Shown: one piece after another, positions 50,722-58,399 of the stretch
How positions within the stretch are numbered: the stretch's first letter is position 1
Layout: each line of letters begins with the position of its first letter
From: a bacterium UBP4_UBA6127
GTDB lineage: Bacteria > UBP4 > UBA4092
Direction: 5' to 3'
Assembly (NCBI GenBank): GCA_002428325.1
Contig: DIVR01000065.1
Span: 120,866-184,865, forward strand
DNA: 64,000 nt
Notes under the pieces: model-generated
Databases searched by the model: none
The model's input: only the letters and a program-made list of their open reading frames with translations
What the model was told of the DNA's origin: nothing
Program-made: the position numbers and the translations under genes

Positions 50722-51311
50722 TCGTTTTCATCTCCTGTAATATTATTCTTTCTCACATTAAACTGGTTCATGGCGGCCGAAAATCCCCGGGTCAGGATAG
50801 ACTCTACCGCATCTGCGGCTTGTCTGATCATTTCCTCCACTTCAGGTTGTTCACCTTTAGTGAAATGTCCCAGAACATAATCCGCCTGGTCCATAACGGG
50901 AGGCGGTTCATTAATTCCCATTCGAATCCGGTTGAATCGATTGGATCCGATTTGGCGTATAATGGATTTTAACCCATTATGGCCTCCATCAGAACCTGAA
51001 GCTCTCAGTCTCAACTGTCCCAGCGGAAGATGAACATCATCACAAAGAACGAGGATATCTTCCGGAACTATTTTGAACCATTGCATCAGGGGAGAAACAG
51101 CATCCCCGCTCCGGTTCATATAGGTTATCGGTTTGACCAACACGGCCTCTTCGCCGGAGAGGGTCCCTTTGGCATATTCCGCATTAAATCCTGACTTGAA
51201 ATGTTGAAGTCCGGCTTGTTGCGCCAATAAATCAATGACCCTGAAACCGACATTATGCCGGGTGTTATCATATTGGCGGCCGGGATTACCGAGACCGACA
51301 ATCAATTTCAT
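50718..51311 (-). CDS. pth: Peptidyl-tRNA hydrolase
   Basis: This 197-residue enzyme has IVGLGNPGRQYDNTRHNVGF with the catalytic His in RHN. It also has KPITYMNRSGDAV, LVLCDDVHLPLGQLRLRASGSDGGHNGLKSI and FNRIRMGI. It recycles tRNA from stalled peptidyl-tRNA by cutting the ester link. It lies between rplY and rpsF, the frequent prs-rplY-pth order. No strong SD is seen; it follows rplY by 26 nt. Confidence 0.97.
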   Translation of the reverse strand: MKLIVGLGNPGRQYDNTRHNVGFRVIDLLAQQAGLQHFKSGFNAEYAKGTLSGEEAVLVKPITYMNRSGDAVSPLMQWFKIVPEDILVLCDDVHLPLGQLRLRASGSDGGHNGLKSIIRQIGSNRFNRIRMGINEPPPVMDQADYVLGHFTKGEQPEVEEMIRQAADAVESILTRGFSAAMNQFNVRKNNITGDENE

Positions 51312-51337
51312 ATGACAAAGAACTTTCTGGAATCGGT

Positions 51338-52003
51338 TTAGGATTCCTTACCTTCTTCAGCGGTTTCTTCTTTCTTGCCCTTTTCAATGACTTCGGGCTC
51401 GGCGGCAGTCGCTTCAGCAGCCGGGGCGACTTCTTCTACTGTCGGAGGAACAATGCTGATTACGATATTGTTCGGATCTTCAAGTATAGTAACACCCTCG
51501 GGAACTGGAAGGTCTTTCACATGGACAGAATCATGGATTTGAAGTGTGCTCACATTGATGAGGAATCTCTCCGGAATCAGGGTCGGGAGACACTCAACTT
51601 CGACTTCCCGAAGATTGAATTCCAGAATGCCACCGGCTTTGACACCGATAGAAGCTCCTTCAATTTCAATACGAACAAAGGTTGTTAATTTCTTATCCAT
51701 GGAAATACGATAGAAATCCAGGTGGATGAAACTGGCTTTAATGGGATCGCGCTGGATATCTTTGACGATCACATTTTCAACGAGAGGGGAAGAACCCCCT
51801 TCGATTTCCATACTAATTAATACATTTAAACCCGCGCTGGAGTGCAGAATGCGGTGCATGTCACGGTCGTTAATACTGATGGACAGAGGCTGGGCCTCCC
51901 CGCCGTAAATGACCGCAGGAACTTCTCCGGCCATCCGAAGCTGCCGGTTATTCCCTTTGGTAAGATTCTCGCGCGTTTTCGCTTTCAACGAGACTTGTTG
52001 CAT
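51338..52003 (-). CDS. rplY: 50S ribosomal protein bL25, CTC (long) form
   Basis: This 221-residue protein joins the 5S rRNA-binding N-terminal domain (LKAKTRENLTKGNNRQLR, VPAVIYGGEAQPLSI, HLDFYRIS) to the beta-rich C-terminal domain of the general-stress CTC form. The C-terminal part has GGILEFNLREVEVECLP and VHVKDLPVPEGV, with an Ala/Glu-rich tail. It stabilises 5S rRNA in the central protuberance. SD AAGGAG. Confidence 0.96.
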   Translation of the reverse strand: MQQVSLKAKTRENLTKGNNRQLRMAGEVPAVIYGGEAQPLSISINDRDMHRILHSSAGLNVLISMEIEGGSSPLVENVIVKDIQRDPIKASFIHLDFYRISMDKKLTTFVRIEIEGASIGVKAGGILEFNLREVEVECLPTLIPERFLINVSTLQIHDSVHVKDLPVPEGVTILEDPNNIVISIVPPTVEEVAPAAEATAAEPEVIEKGKKEETAEEGKES

Positions 52004-52033
52004 GGTAAATGACTCCTTTTAACTTCTTCTTGC

Positions 52034-52972
52034 TTAAACGAATAACGAACTTACTGACGTATAGCGATAAATACGATTAATCGCTTCCGCCAGCAATTCG
52101 GCGATGGAAAGCACCTTGATTTTGGAACACCGTTTGGACTCATCCAGAGCAATGGTATTGGTAACCACCAGCTCTTTGACGGGCGACTCCATTAATCGGC
52201 TGATTGCCGGTCCGCTGAGGACTGCGTGAGAACATCCCGCATAGATTTCCTTAGCGCCAGCAGTTTTTAGTGCCTTTATAGCTTCGCACAATGTTCCCGC
52301 GGTGTCGACCATGTCATCCGCGATTATCAGGTTTTTGCCCTGGACATCGCCGATAATATTCATGACTTCCGCTTCACTCTGGCGGGGTCGGCGTTTATCT
52401 ACGATGGCCAATGGGGCATTTAAGCGCCGGGCAATGGAACGGGCCCGTTTGACGCTTCCAATATCTGGGGAGACAACCATAATGTCTTCAAGGTTTAGAC
52501 CTGCCCAATAGTCGGTTAGAATTTTGTCGGCAAACAGATTATCTACGGGAATATCAAAAAATCCCTGAATCTGGCCGGCATGCAGGTCCACCGTGACGAC
52601 TCGGTCTGCTCCAGCGGTGGTGATTAAATTGGCAATTAATTTGGAACTGATGGCGACGCGAGGCTGGTCTTTCCGGTCTTGACGGGCATAGCCGTAATAA
52701 GGAAGGACCGCTGTAATGGTATGAGCCGAAGCTCTCCGAAGCGCGTCAATGATGATGAGTAATTCCACCAGATGTTCATTAACCGGAGGTGAAGTCGGTT
52801 GAATAACAAAGACTTCTGCCCCTCGGACGTTCTCATTGATCTTTGCGAATATTTCCGTGTCCGGGAATTTTTTGATCTCCAGCTGTCCCTGGGGAACGTT
52901 CAATGCCTGGCAGATTTCCTGGACCAAACCCGGATTGGCGCTACCGCCAAAAATCTTTAAGTCGTTTAACAC
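52034..52972 (-). CDS. prs: Ribose-phosphate pyrophosphokinase
   Basis: This 312-residue enzyme is full length for the class. It has FPDTEIFAKINENVRG, RQDRKDQPRVAISSK, VDLHAGQIQGFFDIP and VVSPDIGSVKRAR. The PRPP-binding loop LIADDMVDTAGT and the flexible KRRPR segment are present. It makes PRPP from ribose 5-phosphate and ATP for nucleotide, His and Trp synthesis. The start is GTG with GGAG 7 nt upstream. First protein gene after tRNA-Gln, likely on the same transcript. Confidence 0.97.
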   Translation of the reverse strand: MLNDLKIFGGSANPGLVQEICQALNVPQGQLEIKKFPDTEIFAKINENVRGAEVFVIQPTSPPVNEHLVELLIIIDALRRASAHTITAVLPYYGYARQDRKDQPRVAISSKLIANLITTAGADRVVTVDLHAGQIQGFFDIPVDNLFADKILTDYWAGLNLEDIMVVSPDIGSVKRARSIARRLNAPLAIVDKRRPRQSEAEVMNIIGDVQGKNLIIADDMVDTAGTLCEAIKALKTAGAKEIYAGCSHAVLSGPAISRLMESPVKELVVTNTIALDESKRCSKIKVLSIAELLAEAINRIYRYTSVSSLFV

Positions 52973-53042
52973 AATAGCTCCTACGGTCTCTATTTGTAAT
53001 ATCTAATCTTACTGAAAAAAGCCAATACTTGATGAAGACAAT
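52973..53042. other. Short spacer between prs and tRNA-Gln
   Basis: Seventy nucleotides without a terminator-like hairpin, so the tRNA transcript could continue into prs. Confidence 0.4.
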
Positions 53043-53117
53043 TGGCTGCCCCGCTAGGATTCGAACCTAGTCACGCAGCTCCAAAGGCTGCTGTGCTACC
53101 AGTTACACTACGGGGCA
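53043..53117 (-). tRNA. trnQ: tRNA-Gln (anticodon UUG)
   Basis: Reading the minus strand, the acceptor arms TGCCCCG and CGGGGCA pair. The D arm follows, then the anticodon stem GCAGC/GCTGC holding loop CTTTGGA, and the T arm with GGTTCGAATCC. The loop gives anticodon TTG (Gln, CAA/CAG by wobble). The discriminator is G and CCA is encoded. The cloverleaf is complete at 75 nt including CCA. Confidence 0.96.
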
Positions 53118-53178
53118 GTAAACTCTATCGGTTACCTGTACGATTTATCTTTATTAATTCTAAAATGGGAAAGATAAA

Positions 53179-53208
53179 ATCTTATAAAAAATAAGGCAAA
53201 AATGTCAA
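53179..53208 (-). promoter_or_regulatory. Promoter of tRNA-Gln and probably the prs operon
   Basis: On the minus strand TTGACA (53203-53208), an 18-nt spacer and TAAGAT (53179-53184) lie about 60 nt before the tRNA 5' end. Confidence 0.6.
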
Positions 53209-53473
53209 GAAGAGAAAGGCGTGATATGATATCCAATCCCCATCGAATTCAGGTCATATTTTTAATTAAATTCAGTTTTTAGATTATATCATATAATTTT
53301 GATAGAAATAAGAAAACTCCTGAAGAGCCTCTTGGGTTCAGACAGCGGCCTGAATGGTTTTGACAGCTGTCAAAATGACTTTAAATAACTTTAACTATAC
53401 AGGGTTAACATAAATAATATCAATTAATATGCCGAAAAGTCAGGTAACCCCACAGGATTTCAGTATTTTAATA
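53209..53473. other. AT-rich intergenic stretch between the TPR gene and tRNA-Gln
   Basis: No gene is seen. It holds the third copy of the 18-bp palindrome (53358-53375, listed separately). A GAAGAGCCTCTTGG-type imperfect dyad near 53320 is too weak to call a terminator for the TPR gene. Confidence 0.4.
53358..53375. repeat. 18-bp palindrome TTTTGACAGCTGTCAAAA, copy 3
   Basis: Identical to copies at 17522-17539 and inside 23289-23308. It lies about 150 nt upstream of the tRNA-Gln/prs promoter and about 100 nt past the end of the TPR gene. It could act on either side. Confidence 0.7.
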
Positions 53474-56400
53474 TCAAAGCTGGATATATTTAGGGTTATT
53501 AATGGCATCCATGAGTTTATCGGCTAATTCCTGATCATTGTCTTTTAAGTAGTTATATTCTTCCCAGGCTCCATTCTTATTGTTATTTAATAAGTGGATA
53601 TATCCAAGGCCCAGGTGAGCTTTATTGAACTCAGGGGAGACTTCCAAGGCTTTATTCAGCTGCCGGATTGCTTCGGAATATTGTCCCATTTTTCCATAAC
53701 CCAGGGCTAGACTGTAATATCCATCCGGGAAAGTTGGGTATTTCTGGATGACTTGTTGATATTCTTCCATGGCTTTGGCGGTCTTTTTTAAATCAAAGTA
53801 ACTGTCACCTATCAAAAGATTAATTTCAGGGAAATCCTGTTTTAATCTAAGGGCTTCCTCATAACAGCGGATAGCATCATTGGGTTGGGAAATCCGGGCA
53901 TAGGTTTTCCCCAGCCAAAGGTGGGCTTCCATCATTTCTGGTTGGATTCTGACGGCCTGTTGTAAGGCATTCAATGCATCGTTATACATGGCTATATTGT
54001 AATTGGAGACTCCCAACAGGTAATAAGCTTCTGCCATCTGTGGATCATATTTTAAGGTGTTTTTGAATATGGTGATGGCTGTTTCATATTGTTTCATTCG
54101 GAGATAAGTCAGGGCCATCTGGTAATAGGCTTCTGCCATATCAGGTTTTTGGGTGGTGGCTTTGGCAAAAGCAGCAATAGCTTCGGGATAATGGCTTAAT
54201 ATCAACTGGCAGTTCCCCAGATTATAATAGGCCATGGTATAGGTCGGACTATAATGGATGGCTTGGGTATAATTCTCGATTCCTTCCTGGAATTTCCCTG
54301 CTTTGGAATAATGCGAGGCCAGATTGTAATAGGCTTCTGGGTAATCATTTTTAACTTGAATAGCTTTTAAAAAGGCTTTTTCCGATTCCTTTGGTTTATT
54401 GGCTCTTTCATAAATTGAGCCTAGTTCATTATAAGCCTGGGCAAATTTAGGATTGACCTGGATCGCGGCTTTCAAAGCTGTTATGGCATCATTGTCCCGT
54501 TTAGCTTTCACATAGGTGATTCCTAATTCATAATGGGCTTCCGGCATATCCGGTTTAATCCGGGTGGCTTTCTGGAAATCCTGGATAGCGCTGTCTAAAT
54601 CTCCCATTCCCCGGGAAGATAATCCCATTTGATACCAAGCTTCGGCATATTCAGGCCTGACTTTGACGGCTTGTTTGAATGATTTTAAAGCTTCCGGGTA
54701 TCGTTCCATGGCATACAAGGAAAGCCCCATCCGGTATAAGGCTTCTTCCAGGTTGGGATGATATTTTAAGGTCATTTTATAGGTTTGAATGGCTTCGGAA
54801 TATCGATGCTGGTCATGGAGAATGATCCCCAGATTATAGGAAGCTTCAATATAATCAGGTTTATAACTCAGGGCCGTCTTTATAGACTCAATGGCTTTGT
54901 CGGTTTCTTGCAGGTCCCGGTAAGCCAGTCCCCGAATATAATAAACTTCCGGCAGGTCTGATTTTTGTTTCAGAGCCTCTTCCAGGATTTCCACTGCTTT
55001 TTGGGGTTCTCCCAATCCCCGGTATATCGTACCCAGTTGATAATAGGCTTTGATAAAATCTTTCTTCAGAGCAATGGTGTCTTCCAGGATTTTTACAGAT
55101 TCCCTGAACTGATTTGTTTTATGGTAGGCTATACTAAGGTTAAATCGGGCATCCAGATAATCTGGTTGAATTTCCACTGCTTTTTGAAGGGGACTAACAG
55201 CTTCCTGGTCTCGTGTTTGTAATAAATAAGCGGTTCCCAGATTATAATAGGCTTTGGCATATTGGGGGTTAAGTCGAACAGCTTCAAGTAATGAACCAAT
55301 AGCTTCCGTTCCTTTTCCTGTTTTCAACAGCTCCACTCCCAGGTCGTTATGGGCTTCAGCCATCTTGGAATTTAAGCTGATGGCCGACTTGTAGGCTGAG
55401 AGGGCATCAGAACATCGGTTTAGTTTGGAATAGGTTACTCCCAGATTGTAATAGGCAGAGGCTGAATTGGCATCGATGTGGAGGGCCTTTTTCAAATACT
55501 TAATGCTTTCGGGATATTGGTAATTATCCCGAAAAGAGATGCCGGCATTGATGTAGGCATTCAAGTAATCGGGGCGAATCCGTATGGCATCCAGATAAGC
55601 TTCTGAAGATTCCTTATCCCTGCCCAGTTGATGATAGGCATATCCCAGGTTGTAATAGGCTTCGGCAAAGTCAGTTCGAAAACGGATAGCCCTCTGGTAT
55701 TCTTTAATTGCTTCCATGGGCCGCTGTGTCAGGAGATAGAGACTCCCCAGTTCATATTGGCCCTGAGCTAAACGAGGATGGTAATGATTTGCTAACTTAT
55801 AAGCGTCTTCTGCTTCAGCCCAATTTCGGGAATTAGTATAAAACCGGCCCATCTGGAGGTGGGCTTCCCATAATTCAGGTTTCAACTGGACCGCTTTTTG
55901 ATAGGCCTGCAGGGCATCGGCCCGTTTTCCCAGCTTTTCATCAATGATTCCGATTCGGTAGTAACTTTCACCCATCCCTGGCTCAAGTTGTAAGGCCTGT
56001 TGGTAACTGTTCAATGCTTTATCAAATTTAGCTTTGTTCTCATGGCAGAATCCTATTCCATAAAGGGTTCTGGCATCGGTTGGATTCTTTTCGGATGCCT
56101 GGGTCAGGAGACTTAAGGCTTCATCATATTTTTCCTGCCAGGCTCTGACCATGCCCTGCCAGTACAATCCATCAGAAGAATGATACCAATCACCCTGAGG
56201 AGTCTTTTTCCAGTTATCCCAAGAGACCAGGGAATCAGTGGATAAACTTAATATTTTGTAGGCGGGCAGGGATAGTTTCAGGTGATTGCCAGATTTCATG
56301 AATTGAGCATGGATTCCTACCAAAGAACCTCTTTCATCCAGGACCGGGCTGCCTCCATCCATATCGGGCAGGTTAGCTTTGACCGAGTAAATATTTCCCA

Positions 56401-56887
56401 ATCCGGGAGCTGTAAAGACTTTCTCAATGATACCGGTTCGAATCTTCTTCCCGGGTTCCGGCTGAGTGTATATCAGTTGGTCTTCTGCCATGGGTGTGGA
56501 GGATATTGAAAAGGCTGGTGGTGTCTTTTCCGGTGGAGTGACCGATAGTTTTATCAAATCTGACTGGATATCTTCGGCTAATATTCCCTTTATTTTTAAC
56601 TCGTTACCACTGGCATCCATTATTTTCAGGGTGGATGCTCCTAAAATTCCATGCCGAATGGTAATAACTTCCCCTTTAGCGGGTTTAATAAAAAAGCCAC
56701 TGAGTTCGTTGGCGGTTTTTCCCCGGGAATCTATTACCAGAATTTTTACACTGTTATCCCGGGTAGCCTTAATTATTTCAGGGATTATATTTCTTGCGGT
56801 TGATAAGTAAATGCCTGTTCCGATTATTAGGAGTCCTGCAAAAATTCCTGTTCCTGCTAAAATGCGTATTTTTTTACCCCGTAGCAT
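53474..56887 (-). CDS. Giant TPR-repeat protein with N-terminal trypsin-like pseudoprotease domain
   Basis: This 1137-residue protein has a signal anchor (about 8-30). Residues about 45-215 resemble a trypsin/HtrA fold: GFFIKP, His79 in ITIRHG and Asp110 in SDLIKLSV occupy catalytic positions. The nucleophile block reads MDGGSPVLD, with Gly178 where Ser is expected. From about residue 240 to the end some 25 consecutive 34-residue TPR units follow (patterns such as AYYNLGxxY and EAIxxYQxAL). The arrangement suggests a periplasmic or membrane-tethered protein-binding scaffold whose protease part has lost activity. The ATG has an AGGGAA site. Neighbours do not indicate a partner. Confidence 0.8.
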   Translation of the reverse strand: MLRGKKIRILAGTGIFAGLLIIGTGIYLSTARNIIPEIIKATRDNSVKILVIDSRGKTANELSGFFIKPAKGEVITIRHGILGASTLKIMDASGNELKIKGILAEDIQSDLIKLSVTPPEKTPPAFSISSTPMAEDQLIYTQPEPGKKIRTGIIEKVFTAPGLGNIYSVKANLPDMDGGSPVLDERGSLVGIHAQFMKSGNHLKLSLPAYKILSLSTDSLVSWDNWKKTPQGDWYHSSDGLYWQGMVRAWQEKYDEALSLLTQASEKNPTDARTLYGIGFCHENKAKFDKALNSYQQALQLEPGMGESYYRIGIIDEKLGKRADALQAYQKAVQLKPELWEAHLQMGRFYTNSRNWAEAEDAYKLANHYHPRLAQGQYELGSLYLLTQRPMEAIKEYQRAIRFRTDFAEAYYNLGYAYHQLGRDKESSEAYLDAIRIRPDYLNAYINAGISFRDNYQYPESIKYLKKALHIDANSASAYYNLGVTYSKLNRCSDALSAYKSAISLNSKMAEAHNDLGVELLKTGKGTEAIGSLLEAVRLNPQYAKAYYNLGTAYLLQTRDQEAVSPLQKAVEIQPDYLDARFNLSIAYHKTNQFRESVKILEDTIALKKDFIKAYYQLGTIYRGLGEPQKAVEILEEALKQKSDLPEVYYIRGLAYRDLQETDKAIESIKTALSYKPDYIEASYNLGIILHDQHRYSEAIQTYKMTLKYHPNLEEALYRMGLSLYAMERYPEALKSFKQAVKVRPEYAEAWYQMGLSSRGMGDLDSAIQDFQKATRIKPDMPEAHYELGITYVKAKRDNDAITALKAAIQVNPKFAQAYNELGSIYERANKPKESEKAFLKAIQVKNDYPEAYYNLASHYSKAGKFQEGIENYTQAIHYSPTYTMAYYNLGNCQLILSHYPEAIAAFAKATTQKPDMAEAYYQMALTYLRMKQYETAITIFKNTLKYDPQMAEAYYLLGVSNYNIAMYNDALNALQQAVRIQPEMMEAHLWLGKTYARISQPNDAIRCYEEALRLKQDFPEINLLIGDSYFDLKKTAKAMEEYQQVIQKYPTFPDGYYSLALGYGKMGQYSEAIRQLNKALEVSPEFNKAHLGLGYIHLLNNNKNGAWEEYNYLKDNDQELADKLMDAINNPKYIQL

Positions 56888-57305
56888 AAATCTATTCCCT
56901 GTCTTTAGGCAAAATATTAAAATATCAAAAATTCATCCTCTGCCCCCACAGCAGATGATTCTTACCGGATATATATAACGTATCCTCTTTATTGTCAATT
57001 AATTTCTTCAGTTCGCGACCCTTTTGACCCCTCTCCATTTCATCTTGGATGAGTCTGTTTGAGCTGTTTTTCTCTCTTTCCGACCTAAATCATTTATTTG
57101 TTTCCCTGATTATATCCCTTGGGTCCGGACTGGGACCCAGGCTGATGGTTACAGCCTGGGTCTGGTTCCAATCATGTTCTTAAGTTTCCAGGTCCCAGGT
57201 GAAGGGTCATTTCCTGCCTAGGGTTCTCAAAGTCATGAGGGGAATAAATATCTCTTTAGAAGATTGAAAATAATTAAGATAATAGTACCTGTTTCAACAA
57301 AATCT
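56888..57305. other. Intergenic stretch between the TPR gene and ispE
   Basis: 418 nt without a gene. It contains the third copy of the 29-nt inverted repeat. No convincing T-tailed terminator is seen after ispE on the minus strand. Confidence 0.5.
57134..57162 (+). repeat. Dispersed 29-nt inverted repeat, copy 3
   Basis: Identical over all 29 nt to the copy at 3081-3109, 54 kb away, in the same orientation; the following bases TCTGGTTCCAAT also largely match. It lies between the TPR gene and ispE. Confidence 0.85.
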
Positions 57306-58157
57306 TTAATCAATGAAGGGCATGGCCTGGCACCAGTACCCGGTTTTTTGAGAGAGCTGCATGGCAAAAGATTCAGCTTGAGTCACTGATTCGCAAATTC
57401 CAAAGATAGAAGAGCCGCTTCCGCTCATTAAGCTACCCAGGCAACCAAGGGATTGAATCTGGCTTTTAATGGACTCTAACTGGGGATAAAGGGAAAAAGA
57501 AGCCGTTTCCAATCGGTTAAAAAGGCTGGATGAAATATCCTGAAGGTTGCCGATTTGGAGAGCTGCCTTCATTTTATCAACTTTTTGGAGAGGCCCTATG
57601 GGAAGCCTGTCAATCTCCTGATAGACTTTTTGGGTGCTGACAAAAAGATTTGGGTAAACCAGTACTATCCATCCGGAAGGGATTGGAAGGTTTTCCCTGA
57701 GGATTTCCCCTCGGCCCTCGGCATAAACAGTCCCCCCTCGGACACAGAAAGGAACATCCATCCCTAACTGGGTCCCTAAGGACTCCAGTTCTTCCGGAGA
57801 GGCTTTGAGTTCCCAGAGTTCATTTAGTCCTCGAAGAACGGTTGCCGCATCGGTGCTGCCCCCGCCTAATCCGGCTCCTATGGGGATTCTTTTTTCCAGG
57901 TGAATCGAGGCTCCCCGGGAGACCTTGAAAGTCTCTTTTAACAGGACGGCTGCCCGATAGACCAGATTTCCTGTATCTACCGGTAACTGGGAATCACTGC
58001 AGGCCAGGAGGATTTCGCCTGAAGTAGGCTCAAAAGAAAGAGTGTCTGATAAACCGATGGATTGGAAAAGGGTCCATAACTCATGATACCCATCGGGTCG
58101 GACTCCCGGGACTTCTAAAAATAAATTGATTTTGGCAAACGCTTCGAGTTTCAGCAT
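57306..58157 (-). CDS. ispE: 4-diphosphocytidyl-2-C-methyl-D-erythritol kinase
   Basis: This 283-residue GHMP kinase has AKINLFLEV at the start, the ATP loop PIGAGLGGGSTDAA and MDVPFCVRGG. The C-terminal glycine-rich SGSGSSIFGI is also present. It phosphorylates CDP-methylerythritol in the MEP route to isoprenoid precursors, showing that this organism uses the non-mevalonate pathway. The start ATG has a modest AGG site. A strong terminator lies just upstream, so it is transcribed separately from the phosphohexomutase gene. Confidence 0.96.
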   Translation of the reverse strand: MLKLEAFAKINLFLEVPGVRPDGYHELWTLFQSIGLSDTLSFEPTSGEILLACSDSQLPVDTGNLVYRAAVLLKETFKVSRGASIHLEKRIPIGAGLGGGSTDAATVLRGLNELWELKASPEELESLGTQLGMDVPFCVRGGTVYAEGRGEILRENLPIPSGWIVLVYPNLFVSTQKVYQEIDRLPIGPLQKVDKMKAALQIGNLQDISSSLFNRLETASFSLYPQLESIKSQIQSLGCLGSLMSGSGSSIFGICESVTQAESFAMQLSQKTGYWCQAMPFID

Positions 58158-58206
58158 GTAAAAGATACCTAAGTTCTGTCAAATGAGAATAAACCGTATC
58201 CGGAGA

Positions 58207-58251
58207 GAAAAAGAAATATCCCTTTGAGGCCGTGGGACCGCCAAAGGGATA
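58207..58251 (-). terminator. Terminator after the COX24-like gene
   Basis: TATCCCTTTG (58217-58226) and CAAAGGGATA (58242-58251) form a 10-bp stem with a GC-rich loop that can extend by GGC/GCC. On the minus strand TTTCTTTTTCTCTC follows. It ends the phosphohexomutase/mini-protein transcript. Confidence 0.85.
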
Positions 58252-58277
58252 ATAATTCAAATCTGTTCGAAAACAGA

Positions 58278-58373
58278 TTAACGTAGTTTCTTTTTGTGAC
58301 GATCACGTTTACGGCGTTTACGTAATTTATGTTTGGCCATTTTGGCCCGTTTACGCTTTTTTCCACAGGGCAT
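58278..58373 (-). CDS. AURKAIP1/COX24-domain (mS38-like) mini ribosomal protein, 31 residues
   Basis: An ATG with a GAGAGGGGGG site opens a 31-codon frame starting MPCGKKRKRAKMAKHKLRKRR and ending RDRHKKKLR. The pattern MPxGKKRKRxKxxxHKxxKRxRxxRHKKK is that of tiny bacterial proteins in the AURKAIP1/COX24 family, homologous to mitochondrial small-subunit protein mS38, best known from Bacteroidota. It should sit on the 30S subunit. It lies 26 nt after the phosphohexomutase stop and before a strong terminator, so it is the last gene of that transcript. It is shorter than 60 codons and easily missed by gene callers. Confidence 0.8.
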   Translation of the reverse strand: MPCGKKRKRAKMAKHKLRKRRKRDRHKKKLR

Positions 58374-58399
58374 GGATAACAACCCCCCTCTCTTTAAAT

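Noticed and set aside
53474..56887. Tandem DNA repeats or CRISPR-like periodicity of about 102 nt
   Set aside because: The periodicity is the coding of 34-residue TPR units; units are diverged at DNA level and in frame. No CRISPR array was found in the window.
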